This document shows positions 1 to 8,576 of a stretch of 64,000 nucleotides of DNA, one piece after another. The position numbers were made by a program, and so were the translations under genes. The notes below the pieces were generated by a model. The model searched no databases. It saw nothing but the letters and a program-made list of their open reading frames with translations, and had not been told where the DNA came from. Source of the DNA: an actinobacterium SCGC AAA015-D07 (GTDB lineage Bacteria > Actinomycetota > Acidimicrobiia > Actinomarinales > Actinomarinaceae); the NCBI GenBank assembly GCA_000384495.1, contig ARQR01000002.1, forward strand, positions 1 to 64,000, read 5' to 3'. How positions within the stretch are numbered: the stretch's first letter is position 1; each line of letters starts with the position of its first letter.

Positions 1-618
1 GGAGTGTTAACCAGAGTAATATTCTTGGATGCTGACAACGACACGCTTATAGAGAGATATGAAGAAAATAGACGTCCTCATCCAATGGCAAAAGACTCAT
101 TAGAACAATCTGTTAAAAATGAAAGAGAATTACTTAAGCCTATAAGAGAATTGGCTGACTTGGTTATTGATACATCCGATATGAATGTCCATGATTTAAG
201 AAAAAGAATTATTGAAGGATTTCAAGGCACCGCCAGTAGTCAAGATCTAAAAATTTCTGTTACATCATTTGGATTTAAAAATGGATCTCCAAGGGACGCC
301 GATTTGGTATTAGACGTTAGATTTCTTCCTAATCCACACTGGAGAGACGAGTTAAGAGATTCAACCGGACAATCACCTATGGTTAGAAATTATGTTCTCT
401 CTTTTGAAGATGCTCAGACATTTCTTGATAAAACTAAAGATATGATTGATTTCCTTCTACCTCGTTTTACATCTGAAGGAAAGTCATATGTAGGTATTGC
501 AATAGGCTGTACAGGTGGAAAGCATAGAAGTGTTGTTATGACTGAAGAAATTGGCAAATGGTTAAAAAGTGATGGTAAGGACGCAGTGATTATTCATAGA
601 GATATGAAAGAATCATAA
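1..618 (+). CDS. rapZ: RapZ-family nucleotide-binding adapter, C-terminal part
   Basis: The frame is open from the first base of the window, so the N-terminal P-loop half lies outside and the apparent GTG at 4 is internal. What remains holds the end of the kinase-like domain (FLDADNDTLIERYEENRRPHP) and the whole RapZ C-terminal domain with SFGFKNGSPRDADLVLDVRF and the conserved GCTGGKHRSV loop. RapZ proteins bind nucleotides or nucleotide sugars and, in Proteobacteria, route the GlmZ small RNA to RNase E; the role in Actinobacteria is less clear. In most Actinobacteria rapZ is followed by yvcK, whiA and gap before pgk; here pgk follows after 35 bases, so those genes are absent from this position. 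Confidence 0.93.
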   Translation, partial: GVLTRVIFLDADNDTLIERYEENRRPHPMAKDSLEQSVKNERELLKPIRELADLVIDTSDMNVHDLRKRIIEGFQGTASSQDLKISVTSFGFKNGSPRDADLVLDVRFLPNPHWRDELRDSTGQSPMVRNYVLSFEDAQTFLDKTKDMIDFLLPRFTSEGKSYVGIAIGCTGGKHRSVVMTEEIGKWLKSDGKDAVIIHRDMKES

Positions 619-647
619 TTGTTTAATTTAGATTACATTGTTATCTT
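619..647 (+). promoter_or_regulatory. candidate promoter of pgk operon (leaderless type)
   Basis: TTGTTT at 619-624 and TATCTT at 642-647 are separated by 17 bases, and the pgk ATG begins 6 bases after the -10 hexamer. A transcript starting 6-7 bases downstream of the -10 would begin at the start codon, and no Shine-Dalgarno sequence precedes it. The call rests on sequence only. Confidence 0.45.
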
Positions 648-653
648 CAAACA

Positions 654-1820
654 ATGAACAAACTAAATAATCATAGTGATTTAGGAGACGTTTTAATTAG
701 GTCAGATTTAAATGTACCAATGATAAATAATGAAATTACTGATAAATTTAGAATTTCTAAATCAATCAAAATTATTAATAGTATTTATGAATCCTCAAGA
801 ACAATTACTTTTATAAGTCATCTTGGTAGACCGAATAATAGTGACCCAAATTTCTCACTTATTAAAATAGCTGATGCAATGTCAGAGTTACTAGATAACG
901 AAAAAGTAATGTTTATTGATGCAATTCACGGCGCAAAAGTTGAGGAGGCAATAAAAAATCAAAAATCAAAAATATTTCTTCTCGAGAACCTGCGATTTGA
1001 TGAAGGCGAAATAAATAATAGTTTTGATTTCGCTGCGAATGTAACAAAGCCTTTTCAAACATATATTTTTGACGCATTTGGGGCAGCTCATAGAGAGCAT
1101 GCATCAGTTGTAAGCTTTGGGAATTTTCTTAACTCTTATCAAGGACCACTGGTAAGTGAAGAATTAGAGGAATTAAACAAAATATTAAATACAAATAAAT
1201 CTGGATATTCGGTTTTACTAGGAGGTGCAAAAATATCAGATAAGTTATCTTTAATTGAGAATTTACTTCCAAAAGTAGAAAAATTAATGATCGGCGGAGG
1301 AATGTGTTTCACATTTCTAAAAGCACTAGGTTATGAAATTGGCAATTCGATTTTTGAAGAATCGTTTGTTGCAAAAGCTAAATTTTTAATGGATTCAAAG
1401 TACGGAAACAAAATAGTATTACCTACTGATTTTGGAGTTACTGAATCCATTGAGAGTAATATTCGATCAAATATAAAAGTTGAAGATTTCCAAGAAAACC
1501 ATATTGGAGTAGATATCGGAAATGAAACGTTATCTGAATTTTCAAGAATATTAAATGCTTCAAAATATATTTTTTGGAATGGGCCGATGGGTATTTTTGA
1601 AATTGATGAATACAGTACTGGTACGAGAGAAATTACAAAAGTTATATCAATGTCTCAAGCATATTCCTCTGTTGGAGGAGGAGACTCTGTGAGTGCTATC
1701 AACAAGTTTTCTGACAGAAAAAAGTTTAATCATATTTCTACTGGTGGTGGAGCCTCCCTAGAGTTTTTAGAAGGTAAAAAATTACCGGGAGTTAACATTT
1801 ATAAACCACTTATAATTTGA
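654..1820 (+). CDS. pgk: phosphoglycerate kinase
   Basis: Cytosolic glycolytic/gluconeogenic enzyme that transfers phosphate between 1,3-bisphosphoglycerate and ADP. The 388-residue length is normal. Visible signatures in order are RSDLNVP near residue 17, SHLGRP near 55, LLENLRF near 109, GGAKISDKL near 190, WNGPMGIFE near 308 and the nucleotide-binding GGGDSVSA and STGGGASLEFLEG near the C-terminus. The ATG at 654 has no clear ribosome-binding site but lies 6 bases after a -10-like hexamer. It heads a set with tpiA and gpmA; the usual upstream partner gap is not next to it. Confidence 0.97.
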   Translation: MNKLNNHSDLGDVLIRSDLNVPMINNEITDKFRISKSIKIINSIYESSRTITFISHLGRPNNSDPNFSLIKIADAMSELLDNEKVMFIDAIHGAKVEEAIKNQKSKIFLLENLRFDEGEINNSFDFAANVTKPFQTYIFDAFGAAHREHASVVSFGNFLNSYQGPLVSEELEELNKILNTNKSGYSVLLGGAKISDKLSLIENLLPKVEKLMIGGGMCFTFLKALGYEIGNSIFEESFVAKAKFLMDSKYGNKIVLPTDFGVTESIESNIRSNIKVEDFQENHIGVDIGNETLSEFSRILNASKYIFWNGPMGIFEIDEYSTGTREITKVISMSQAYSSVGGGDSVSAINKFSDRKKFNHISTGGGASLEFLEGKKLPGVNIYKPLII

Positions 1821-1822
1821 TA

Positions 1823-2587
1823 ATGAAAAAAATAATTATTGGAAACTGGAAGCTGAATTTAGATCATTTAGAGGCTATACAGCTTTTCCAAAAATTAAAT
1901 TATTCACTAAACAACGATGTAGACAAGAAAATTGATATTGTTGTTGCCCCTTCATTTACTTCACTTAGGTCTATTCAAACAATAATTGAAGCAGATAAGT
2001 TAAATTTATTTTTATCTTCTCAAAATGTTTCGGAGTTTGTTGAGGGCGCATATACTGGTGAAGTTTCATCCGAACAGTTAATAAAATTAAAAGTTTCTTA
2101 TTGTATTGTTGGTCATTCTGAAAGAAGACAGCATTTTAAAGAAACAGACGAGTCAATTAATCTAAAGGTCCATAATTTAGTAAACAAGAAGATCACTCCA
2201 ATAATTTGTTTTGGCGAAAGTATTGAACAAAGAAACAGTGGTAAGTATTTGGATTACATAATTAAACAAGTTGATAGTGCTACAAAAGGACTTAGAAAAG
2301 ATAAGGTTGATGAGATAGTTTTTGCTTATGAACCAATATGGGCAATTGGAACAGGGGAGACGGCATCATTACAAGATATTATTGAAGTAGTTTCTGAAGT
2401 TAAAAAATTTATCGAGTCCAAGCCTTTTTATAATGAAGAAAAAATTAAATTCGTATACGGAGGTAGTGTCTCACCAAATAATTCAGAGGAAATTTTAAAC
2501 TCTAATATTATTAATGGTGCCTTGGTAGGTGGAGCATCACTTGATGTAGAACAATTTGTAAAAATAATTGAATCAATTGAATTATGA
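1823..2587 (+). CDS. tpiA: triosephosphate isomerase
   Basis: Interconverts dihydroxyacetone phosphate and glyceraldehyde 3-phosphate. The start is placed at the ATG at 1823, giving MKKIIIGNWKLN with the substrate-binding Asn-Trp-Lys at its usual place; an in-frame TTG at 1817 inside pgk is less likely. The catalytic His lies in CIVGHSERR and the catalytic Glu in AYEPIWAIGTGE, followed by YGGSVSPNN and GALVGGASLD phosphate-gripping loops. The 254-residue protein starts 2 bases after the pgk stop and overlaps gpmA in an ATGA arrangement, so translational coupling is expected. Confidence 0.97.
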   Translation: MKKIIIGNWKLNLDHLEAIQLFQKLNYSLNNDVDKKIDIVVAPSFTSLRSIQTIIEADKLNLFLSSQNVSEFVEGAYTGEVSSEQLIKLKVSYCIVGHSERRQHFKETDESINLKVHNLVNKKITPIICFGESIEQRNSGKYLDYIIKQVDSATKGLRKDKVDEIVFAYEPIWAIGTGETASLQDIIEVVSEVKKFIESKPFYNEEKIKFVYGGSVSPNNSEEILNSNIINGALVGGASLDVEQFVKIIESIEL

Positions 2588-3330
2588 ATTTAATTTTTGT
2601 TAGACATGGGCAAAGTGTTTGGAATTTAGAGAACAAATTTACTGGATGGGTTGATGTAGGCTTATCAGAAAATGGGGTAAAAGAAGCCTCAAATGCTGGT
2701 GATTTATTAATTAATAAAAAATTTATCCCAGATATTTGCTTTACGTCGTTTCTCAAAAGATCTATAGATACTGCTGATATTTTGTTAAATAAATATGAAA
2801 ATAAATTAAATAACAATTTTCAATTGATTAGAGATTGGAGGCTAAATGAGCGTCATTATGGATCTTTACAAGGCTTAGATAAATCAGAAACTGCAAAGAA
2901 ATTTGGAGAAGATAAGGTCCTTCAATGGAGAAGAAGTTTTAATATACAGCCACCACTAGCAAGTGAGAATTCAGAATTTGATCCAAATAATGACGATTTA
3001 TATAAGGGTATTGATATTCAATTACCACTAGGAGAATCATTAGATGATGTTGTATCAAGAGTTGAAAAGACATTGGAAACAATCATTGACAAAGCAAAAA
3101 ATAACAATGTTTTAGTCGTTGCACACGGTAATAGTATTAGAGCTATTTTGAAGATAGTTGAAGATATTTCAGATAAAGATATTGTTAATGTAAATATTCC
3201 AACTGGAATACCATTGGCATTTAATGTTCAAGATGATAGAGTATCTAAAATTGGTTATCTTGGTGAACAAGAACAAATTAAAAAATTACAAAAAGAAGTT
3301 GAACAACAATCTAGAATAACAAAGGGTTAA
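2584..3330 (+). CDS. gpmA: 2,3-bisphosphoglycerate-dependent phosphoglycerate mutase
   Basis: Interconverts 3- and 2-phosphoglycerate in glycolysis. The phosphohistidine motif FVRHGQSVWNLENKFTGW begins at residue 4, followed by LNERHYGSLQGLDK, PLGESLDDV and the second catalytic histidine in VVAHGNSIRA. At 248 residues it matches the dPGM family, not the cofactor-independent enzyme. The ATG overlaps the tpiA stop codon, and secG starts 3 bases after its stop. Its presence directly after tpiA makes a three-step lower-glycolysis operon. Confidence 0.96.
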   Translation: MNLIFVRHGQSVWNLENKFTGWVDVGLSENGVKEASNAGDLLINKKFIPDICFTSFLKRSIDTADILLNKYENKLNNNFQLIRDWRLNERHYGSLQGLDKSETAKKFGEDKVLQWRRSFNIQPPLASENSEFDPNNDDLYKGIDIQLPLGESLDDVVSRVEKTLETIIDKAKNNNVLVVAHGNSIRAILKIVEDISDKDIVNVNIPTGIPLAFNVQDDRVSKIGYLGEQEQIKKLQKEVEQQSRITKG

Positions 3331-3333
3331 TTT

Positions 3334-3570
3334 ATGGATACAGTAACAGCAGTACTAATAGCAGTTCATATTGTCGTATCGATAGCACTCATTGCTTTGG
3401 TCTTATTAAATAGTGGAAAAGGCGGTGGGTTATCTGATATGCTTGGTGGACCTGGTGCGTCTGGAAATATTGGCCAAACTCTTGCAGAGCGAAATTTAAG
3501 CAGAATAACAGCATTTGTAGCATTCTTGTTTGCTGTTACAACGTTATCTTTATTTTGGTTTTTAGATTGA
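3334..3570 (+). CDS. secG: preprotein translocase subunit SecG
   Basis: Small partner of SecY/SecE in the inner-membrane translocon. The 78-residue protein has two hydrophobic helices (about residues 4-25 and 56-76) joined by the characteristic loop LNSGKGGGLSDMLGG. The position downstream of tpiA is the classic actinobacterial and firmicute context for secG. It is followed 5 bases later by a tRNA-Leu gene. Confidence 0.94.
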   Translation: MDTVTAVLIAVHIVVSIALIALVLLNSGKGGGLSDMLGGPGASGNIGQTLAERNLSRITAFVAFLFAVTTLSLFWFLD

Positions 3571-3575
3571 CACAA

Positions 3576-3659
3576 GCGCGGGTGGCGGAAATGGTAGACG
3601 CGCAGGATTAAGGATCCTGTGGGGTAAAACCCGTGGAGGTTCGAGTCCTCTTCCGCGCA
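3576..3659 (+). tRNA. tRNA-Leu (anticodon AAG)
   Basis: A full type II tRNA cloverleaf can be folded by hand. The acceptor stem is GCGCGGG with TCCGCGC and discriminator A. The D arm contains GGTAGA, and the anticodon stem CAGGA/TCCTG closes the loop TTAAGGA. A long variable arm has a GGG/CCC stem, and the T arm contains TTCGAGT. U33 is followed by AAG, which would read CUU. CCA is not encoded. Most bacteria use anticodon GAG here, so A34 is unusual. The gene lies immediately downstream of secG, a common tRNA-Leu location. Confidence 0.95.
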
Positions 3660-3666
3660 CATATTT

Positions 3667-4175
3667 ATGAATAAGTCTCAAGTTATTGGAATAATAAACG
3701 ACCCTGAAGTTACTTTAGGACATCTTGAAAAAAGAAACATAATTTTATTAAATGCTTGGGAGGTTAATTGGAGCGATCTCACACCAGAGTATAGTTATAT
3801 CCTCTTAGGTGGTCATATGGGAGCTTACGATACTTCTGATTATCCATATTTGGAAGAAGAAAAGAAGTGGATTTCAAAAGCTGTAAATGATAACTATAAA
3901 GTTTTAGGTATTTGTTTAGGAGCTCAACTAATTGCAGACGCACTTGATGGAAAAGCATATCTTTCAGACAATATTGAATTTGGATTTAAAAAATTAGAGT
4001 TCTTGGACACAAACTTTATTTTTGAAGATTACAAAAATATTGAAGTCTTTACATGGCATAGAGATACATTCAACTAAGAGAAGCTAACGGTACACAAAAA
4101 GAACATATGGAAATTGCCAAGGCGTGTGCTGAGGTTATAAATAAAATATTTCCAATGGGTAAAGATTTAACTTAA
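3667..4175 (+). pseudogene. decayed class I glutamine amidotransferase
   Basis: The intact part (3667-4077, 136 codons) matches the N-terminal half of a GMP-synthase-like glutamine amidotransferase: GGHMGAYDTSDYPYLEEE, the nucleophile elbow GICLGAQLIADAL with the catalytic Cys, and EVFTWHRDTFN. It then hits TAA. Family members continue about 90 residues and supply the catalytic His-Pro-Glu, which is nowhere in the following sequence. From about 4077 another frame encodes REANGTQKEHMEIAKACAEV and continues to a TAA at 4173-4175, which looks like the surviving C-terminus. I infer an internal deletion with frame loss. A functional truncated protein is possible but would lack two of the three catalytic residues. 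Confidence 0.7.
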
Positions 4176-4381
4176 TTATCTAATTTATATTTAAATATTA
4201 AATATTCATCAGTTATTTCAAATTCTGAGTCTGAAATAATCATATAATCTTGATAATCCAATTCAGCCTGTTTCATAAACTGCATTCTCTCATCCCCACC
4301 GATTGGAGGCATTGGTCTATCTTTAACAGCATTTGCTCTGTCTTTGAACCTATTTATAAATTCTTCAACATTAAAGGACAT
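4172..4381 (-). CDS. small conserved hypothetical protein
   Basis: A 69-residue soluble protein with a pattern I associate with short uncharacterised actinobacterial proteins: a helical start (EEFINRFKDRANAVKDRP), then MPPIGGDERMQFMKQAELDY and a short beta-rich tail. It has no signal peptide, cysteine cluster or catalytic motif. It lies just downstream of dnaE (13 bases) but also has its own TAAAAT hexamer 6 bases before the ATG. Function unknown. Confidence 0.72.
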   Translation of the reverse strand: MSFNVEEFINRFKDRANAVKDRPMPPIGGDERMQFMKQAELDYQDYMIISDSEFEITDEYLIFKYKLDN

Positions 4382-4387
4382 GATTAA

Positions 4388-4393
4388 ATTTTA
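4388..4393 (-). promoter_or_regulatory. candidate -10 element (leaderless) of the small conserved gene
   Basis: TAAAAT on the minus strand ends exactly 6 bases before the ATG at 4381. It matches the spacing seen before pgk, HNH, DUF3040, ilvD and others in this window. The sequence is AT-rich, so chance is possible. Confidence 0.3.
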
Positions 4394-4394
4394 A

Positions 4395-7300
4395 CTACTT
4401 AGTAAGTAATGTATTAATTTCATTTTTAAGTTGTTGAGTTTTTTTTATTTTGATCGATTTTAATTCGAGTAACTTAACTCCCTCACGTGAGTTAACTTCC
4501 AGTTCTACTTTTGAATTACCAGGATATTTTTGGAGCAACTCCTTTAATAACAACAGATTTTGTTTATCAAGTATCTCCTCTTCAACTGAAATTCGCATTG
4601 GAGTGGTATCCATGTCATTTAACATTTTCGATGGTTCGATAAGTACTAGATCTCGTGCTCTAATAATATTTTCTGATCCTCCAACATAACTTCCAGAGAC
4701 TTTTAGGTAATTTTCTCCATCAATTTCATTGTTAAACTTATCAACAAGCTTATTAAATAACAAAACTCCTACTGTTCCAGTTATGTCTTGAACATCAAAT
4801 TGAATCCATGGATTTCCTCTTCTTGAAACCCTTTTTTGAACATTAGAGAATAGACCAGATATAGTAACGTTTACCTCCTCATCCTCACCAAACTCTAGTA
4901 AATCAGTTATTGAATGTGTAGATTCAGATCGTAAAACTTCACCATAACCATCTAACGGGTCTTCGCTTACAAAGAAGCCAAGCATTTCTCTTTCTCTATC
5001 AAGATATTCCTTCTTTTCCCATTCGATGTTTTCAATAATTGTTTCATTGTCAACATTGTCGTTTAAATCAAACAAAGAACCTTGTGAATTGTTTTTATTT
5101 TGTTTTAATTCTTTTGCATCTTCAATTAAATCTGGAATTTTTTCAAAGATACCTTTTCTTGTAAAACCAAACTTATCGAATGCACCACCTTGAACTAAAG
5201 CTTCAACACCACGTTTATTAAGGGATCTTGATTCGATCCTGGATAAAAAATCTTGGATACTTTCAAATTTGGACCCGTCGCGTTCAATTATTATTTTTTG
5301 AGCTGTAATGTCTCCAACGTTTCTAATTGCAGATAAACCAAATAAAATTTCACCATTGTTCACAGAAAAATCTTCAAGGCTTAAATTTATATCGGGAGTA
5401 TTTACTTTTACATTCATTTCCCTTGCTTCGGATAAAAAGATTGCAGTTCTATCTTTATCCCTTTTTACTGCAGTTAAACAAGCTGAAAGATACTCTGCAG
5501 GATAATTTGCTTTCAAAAATGCAGTTTGATAGGCCAGTAAAGCATATGGAACTGAGTGACTTTTGTTAAAACCATATCCAGCAAAATATGCTATCTGATC
5601 AAAAAGTTCGACGGAAAACTGTTCAGAGTAACCATTTTTTAGTGCACCTTCAGTAAATTTATTTCTTTGTTGTTCCATAACTTTTGGAATTTTTTTTCCC
5701 ATCGCTTTTCTTAGATCATCAGCTTCATCAAGTTCAAATCCAGATATTCTTTGGGCTATTTGCATTACCTGTTCCTGATAAAGTATCACACCATGAGTTT
5801 CTTCTAAAATTTCTTTCAAATCTGAATGCAAATATTCTATTTCTTTTCTTCCTGTTGCTCTGTCTGCAAACTCAGTGTGCATTCCTGCACCTAATGGACC
5901 AGGTCTTATAAGTGCAACCAAAGCAACCAAATCCTCAAATCTTTTTGGTTTTAGGCTTCTAGCAATGGACTGTGCAACTCTGCTTTCTAATTGAAATACG
6001 CCTGTCATTTTACCTTGTGAGAACAAATCTAATGTGAGTTCATCATCCAAAGGTATATTGTCAATATCCAAATCTTTATCACCAATTAGTTGAATTGCTC
6101 TATCAATAATGGACAAATTTCGAAGACCTAAAAAGTCCATTTTCAACAAACCAAGTTGCTCAACAGTGTGCATCTCGTATTGTGTAACAAGTTCTGCTCC
6201 CTCTCCTTTCTGTTGTATAGGTAAAAAGTTTGTGATTTTATCTGGAGAAATCACAACAGCAGCTGCATGAATTCCATCTTGTCTTCGAAGTCCCTCAAGG
6301 CCTAATGCAATATCAATAATTTTCTTAACTTCTTCACTTTCTTTATATTGTTTTCTGAGCTCTGAAGAAGCGGAGTAAAATTCCTTGCTATACCCATTTT
6401 GAGTTGTTTCATTTGAATCTAAACATTCTCCAAGTGTTGCAGAAACTCCAAGTATCATTGGCGGCATAAGCTTGGCTACTTTGTCTCCAGATGAAAAAGG
6501 TAAACCTAAAACGCGTGCAGCATCTCTGATTGCTTGTTTTGCTTTAATTGTTGCAAATGTAATAATATGTGCGACTCTGTCGTGTCCATATTTCTTTGAA
6601 ACATAATCTATAACATCGTTTCTATATCTTTCGTCAAAATCCATGTCGATATCAGGAAGTTCTTTTCTTCCCTTGTTTAAAAAACGTTCAAATAACAAAC
6701 CATACTTTAGTGGTTCAATTCCAGTTATTCCTAAACAGTACGACACTATTGAACCAGCTGCTGATCCCCTACCTGCACCAGTTCTAATTCCATTTGATTT
6801 TGCATAATTTATGAGATCTCCAACAATCAAAAAGTATGATGCAAATCCCATTGACTCAATGACTTCTAGCTCATAATTTATTCTTTCTTCAAGTTCAGAT
6901 GTAAGCTCACCATAAAGACCTTCAGCTCCTTGATAAACTTTATTCTTTAAATACTCATCAACATTTTTGTTGCTGTCGTCTATCGGAAAATCGGGTAAAT
7001 AGTATGTGTCTTTTTCAAATTCATATTCAACTCTATCTAATATTTTTAATGTGTTGTTACACGCATTAGGAAATTCTTCATTTGGAAATAAATCTCGCAT
7101 TTCTTTAGATGATTTTATGTAAAATCCACTGCCATCAAATTTAAATCTATTTTCATCATCTAAAGTTGCATTAGTTTGAACACAAAGTAGCGCATCATGA
7201 GCTGAAGCATCATCAGAATGTACGTAGTGAGAGTCATTTGCTGCCACGAGTGGAGCTGATAGTTTTTCTGAAATCTTAAGCAAATCGGGAAGTATATCTT

Positions 7301-7889
7301 CTTGTTGTTTGATGCCATGTTTATGGAGTTCTATGAAAAAATTATTTTCTCCAAAAATAGATTGATAAAATTCTGCTTTCTTCAATGCATCATCAAAGCT
7401 TCTTGTTTGACCTTGATTTCCTTCCTCAACGGATCCATCGGGTGCAAGTAATTGAGCTATTTCTCCACCAAGACAACCAGATAAAGCAATTATTCCTTCG
7501 CTATATTTTTTTAATAATTCATAGTCGATTCTTGGCTTATAATAATAACCTTCAGTAAACGCTCTACTTGCCATTTCAACAAGATTCCAATAGCCTACAG
7601 TGTTTTCTGCCAACAAAGTTAAATGATATCTCTTATTATTTTTACGATCTGGTCTTTCAAATCGACTATCAGAAATTACATATGCTTCATAACCAATTAT
7701 TGGTTTAAGTTTTTTTTCAATTGCAGAGTTGTAAAACTCTAAAGCACCATATAAATTGCCATGATCAGTAATTGCTGCTCCCGGTTGTTCTAACTTGAGA
7801 ATTCGATTTAAAAAAGGTTCAATTTTTGCTGCACCATCAAGCATCGAATACTCCGTATGTGCATGAAGATGTACAAATGAATTTTCCAT
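4395..7889 (-). CDS. dnaE: DNA polymerase III subunit alpha
   Basis: Replicative polymerase catalytic subunit, 1164 residues, normal for DnaE1. The PHP domain begins at once with FVHLHAHTEYSMLDGAAKIE and continues to HDALLCVQT. The polymerase core has GRGSAAGSIVSYCLGIT, the metal-binding aspartates in LPDIDMDFDERYRND near residue 415, and the third aspartate region KMDFLGLRNLSIIDR. Helix-hairpin-helix and OB-fold regions follow (VTISGLFSNVQKRVSRRGNP). The start agrees with family alignments. A TAAAAT hexamer lies 6 bases upstream of the ATG. Confidence 0.98.
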   Translation of the reverse strand: MENSFVHLHAHTEYSMLDGAAKIEPFLNRILKLEQPGAAITDHGNLYGALEFYNSAIEKKLKPIIGYEAYVISDSRFERPDRKNNKRYHLTLLAENTVGYWNLVEMASRAFTEGYYYKPRIDYELLKKYSEGIIALSGCLGGEIAQLLAPDGSVEEGNQGQTRSFDDALKKAEFYQSIFGENNFFIELHKHGIKQQEDILPDLLKISEKLSAPLVAANDSHYVHSDDASAHDALLCVQTNATLDDENRFKFDGSGFYIKSSKEMRDLFPNEEFPNACNNTLKILDRVEYEFEKDTYYLPDFPIDDSNKNVDEYLKNKVYQGAEGLYGELTSELEERINYELEVIESMGFASYFLIVGDLINYAKSNGIRTGAGRGSAAGSIVSYCLGITGIEPLKYGLLFERFLNKGRKELPDIDMDFDERYRNDVIDYVSKKYGHDRVAHIITFATIKAKQAIRDAARVLGLPFSSGDKVAKLMPPMILGVSATLGECLDSNETTQNGYSKEFYSASSELRKQYKESEEVKKIIDIALGLEGLRRQDGIHAAAVVISPDKITNFLPIQQKGEGAELVTQYEMHTVEQLGLLKMDFLGLRNLSIIDRAIQLIGDKDLDIDNIPLDDELTLDLFSQGKMTGVFQLESRVAQSIARSLKPKRFEDLVALVALIRPGPLGAGMHTEFADRATGRKEIEYLHSDLKEILEETHGVILYQEQVMQIAQRISGFELDEADDLRKAMGKKIPKVMEQQRNKFTEGALKNGYSEQFSVELFDQIAYFAGYGFNKSHSVPYALLAYQTAFLKANYPAEYLSACLTAVKRDKDRTAIFLSEAREMNVKVNTPDINLSLEDFSVNNGEILFGLSAIRNVGDITAQKIIIERDGSKFESIQDFLSRIESRSLNKRGVEALVQGGAFDKFGFTRKGIFEKIPDLIEDAKELKQNKNNSQGSLFDLNDNVDNETIIENIEWEKKEYLDREREMLGFFVSEDPLDGYGEVLRSESTHSITDLLEFGEDEEVNVTISGLFSNVQKRVSRRGNPWIQFDVQDITGTVGVLLFNKLVDKFNNEIDGENYLKVSGSYVGGSENIIRARDLVLIEPSKMLNDMDTTPMRISVEEEILDKQNLLLLKELLQKYPGNSKVELEVNSREGVKLLELKSIKIKKTQQLKNEINTLLTK

Positions 7890-7895
7890 AAATAT

Positions 7896-7901
7896 ATTTT
7901 A
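7896..7901 (-). promoter_or_regulatory. candidate -10 element (leaderless) of dnaE
   Basis: TAAAAT on the minus strand ends 6 bases before the dnaE ATG at 7889; no Shine-Dalgarno sequence lies between. No convincing -35 was seen. Confidence 0.3.
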
Positions 7902-7916
7902 AATGATATAACTTAA

Positions 7917-8576
7917 TTAAACATTTAAGAAGGCATTAAAAAAACTTGGTTGATTAACTTCAAATTCATAATTTTTATCTTTTATTTGAAACCTAATTTT
8001 TTTTGAATGAAGGCAAATTTGATTTTCATTAAGTTCTAATACTTTTTTTGCCCCATATAAAACATCATTTACTATCGGATTTCCTAAAAATTCCATTTGT
8101 GATCTAATTTGATGATTTCTTCCGGTTAAAAGCTCTATTTTCAATTTGCTATAGGTGTCTCCCTCTAAGAGAACCTCAAAATTTGATGAAGATATCTTTC
8201 CTTCACTACTAACTTCTCTTTTGATCCTGTTATGTCTTGAACGGGATAAAGGAACTTCAATGTTACCTGACTGGGTTTTTAATTTTCCTTCTACGATACA
8301 AACATACTCTTTATAAATAGTTCGTTCTTTAAATAATGTTTGAAGAAACTTAAATATATCTTCATTTAATGCGCAAACAATTAAACCTGATGTTTGTTTA
8401 TCGAGCCTATGTACAATGCCTTCCCTATCAGGAATACCCCATTGCTTTACTGATGGTTGAATCTCAAGGAGTCGATCTCTAACTGTAAAACTTTTTGATG
8501 AGTTATCAGGATGGGTCAACACTCCATTAGGTTTATTGAAAATAATAAAATTTTCATTTTGAAAAATAGTTTCAAT
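7917..8576 (-). CDS. RluD/RluA-family pseudouridine synthase, unusual start
   Basis: Isomerises specific uridines in 23S rRNA. The catalytic Asp is in GIVHRLDKQTSGLIV, followed by YKEYVCIVEG and TGRNHQIRSQMEFLG. There is no N-terminal S4 domain. The only ordinary start is GTG at 8520-8522, but this sits inside the conserved strand FIIFNKPNGVLTHPDN and would remove the domain's first strands. The frame stays open upstream to 8588 and encodes ETIFQNENFIIFNKPNG without any ATG, GTG or TTG. The best candidate start is ATT at 8574-8576, whose second and third bases sit at the lspA stop (AATTGA), resembling the ATGA overlaps common here. Frameshift read-through from lspA is the alternative. Family assignment is firm, start uncertain. 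Confidence 0.85.
   Translation of the reverse strand: METIFQNENFIIFNKPNGVLTHPDNSSKSFTVRDRLLEIQPSVKQWGIPDREGIVHRLDKQTSGLIVCALNEDIFKFLQTLFKERTIYKEYVCIVEGKLKTQSGNIEVPLSRSRHNRIKREVSSEGKISSSNFEVLLEGDTYSKLKIELLTGRNHQIRSQMEFLGNPIVNDVLYGAKKVLELNENQICLHSKKIRFQIKDKNYEFEVNQPSFFNAFLNV

Noticed and set aside
3366..3662. 98-codon minus-strand frame over secG and tRNA-Leu
   Set aside because: Entirely antisense to secG and a folded tRNA; no protein signature.
8520..8522. GTG as the rluD start
   Set aside because: It lies inside the conserved NKPNGVLTHP strand, so it would truncate the catalytic domain.
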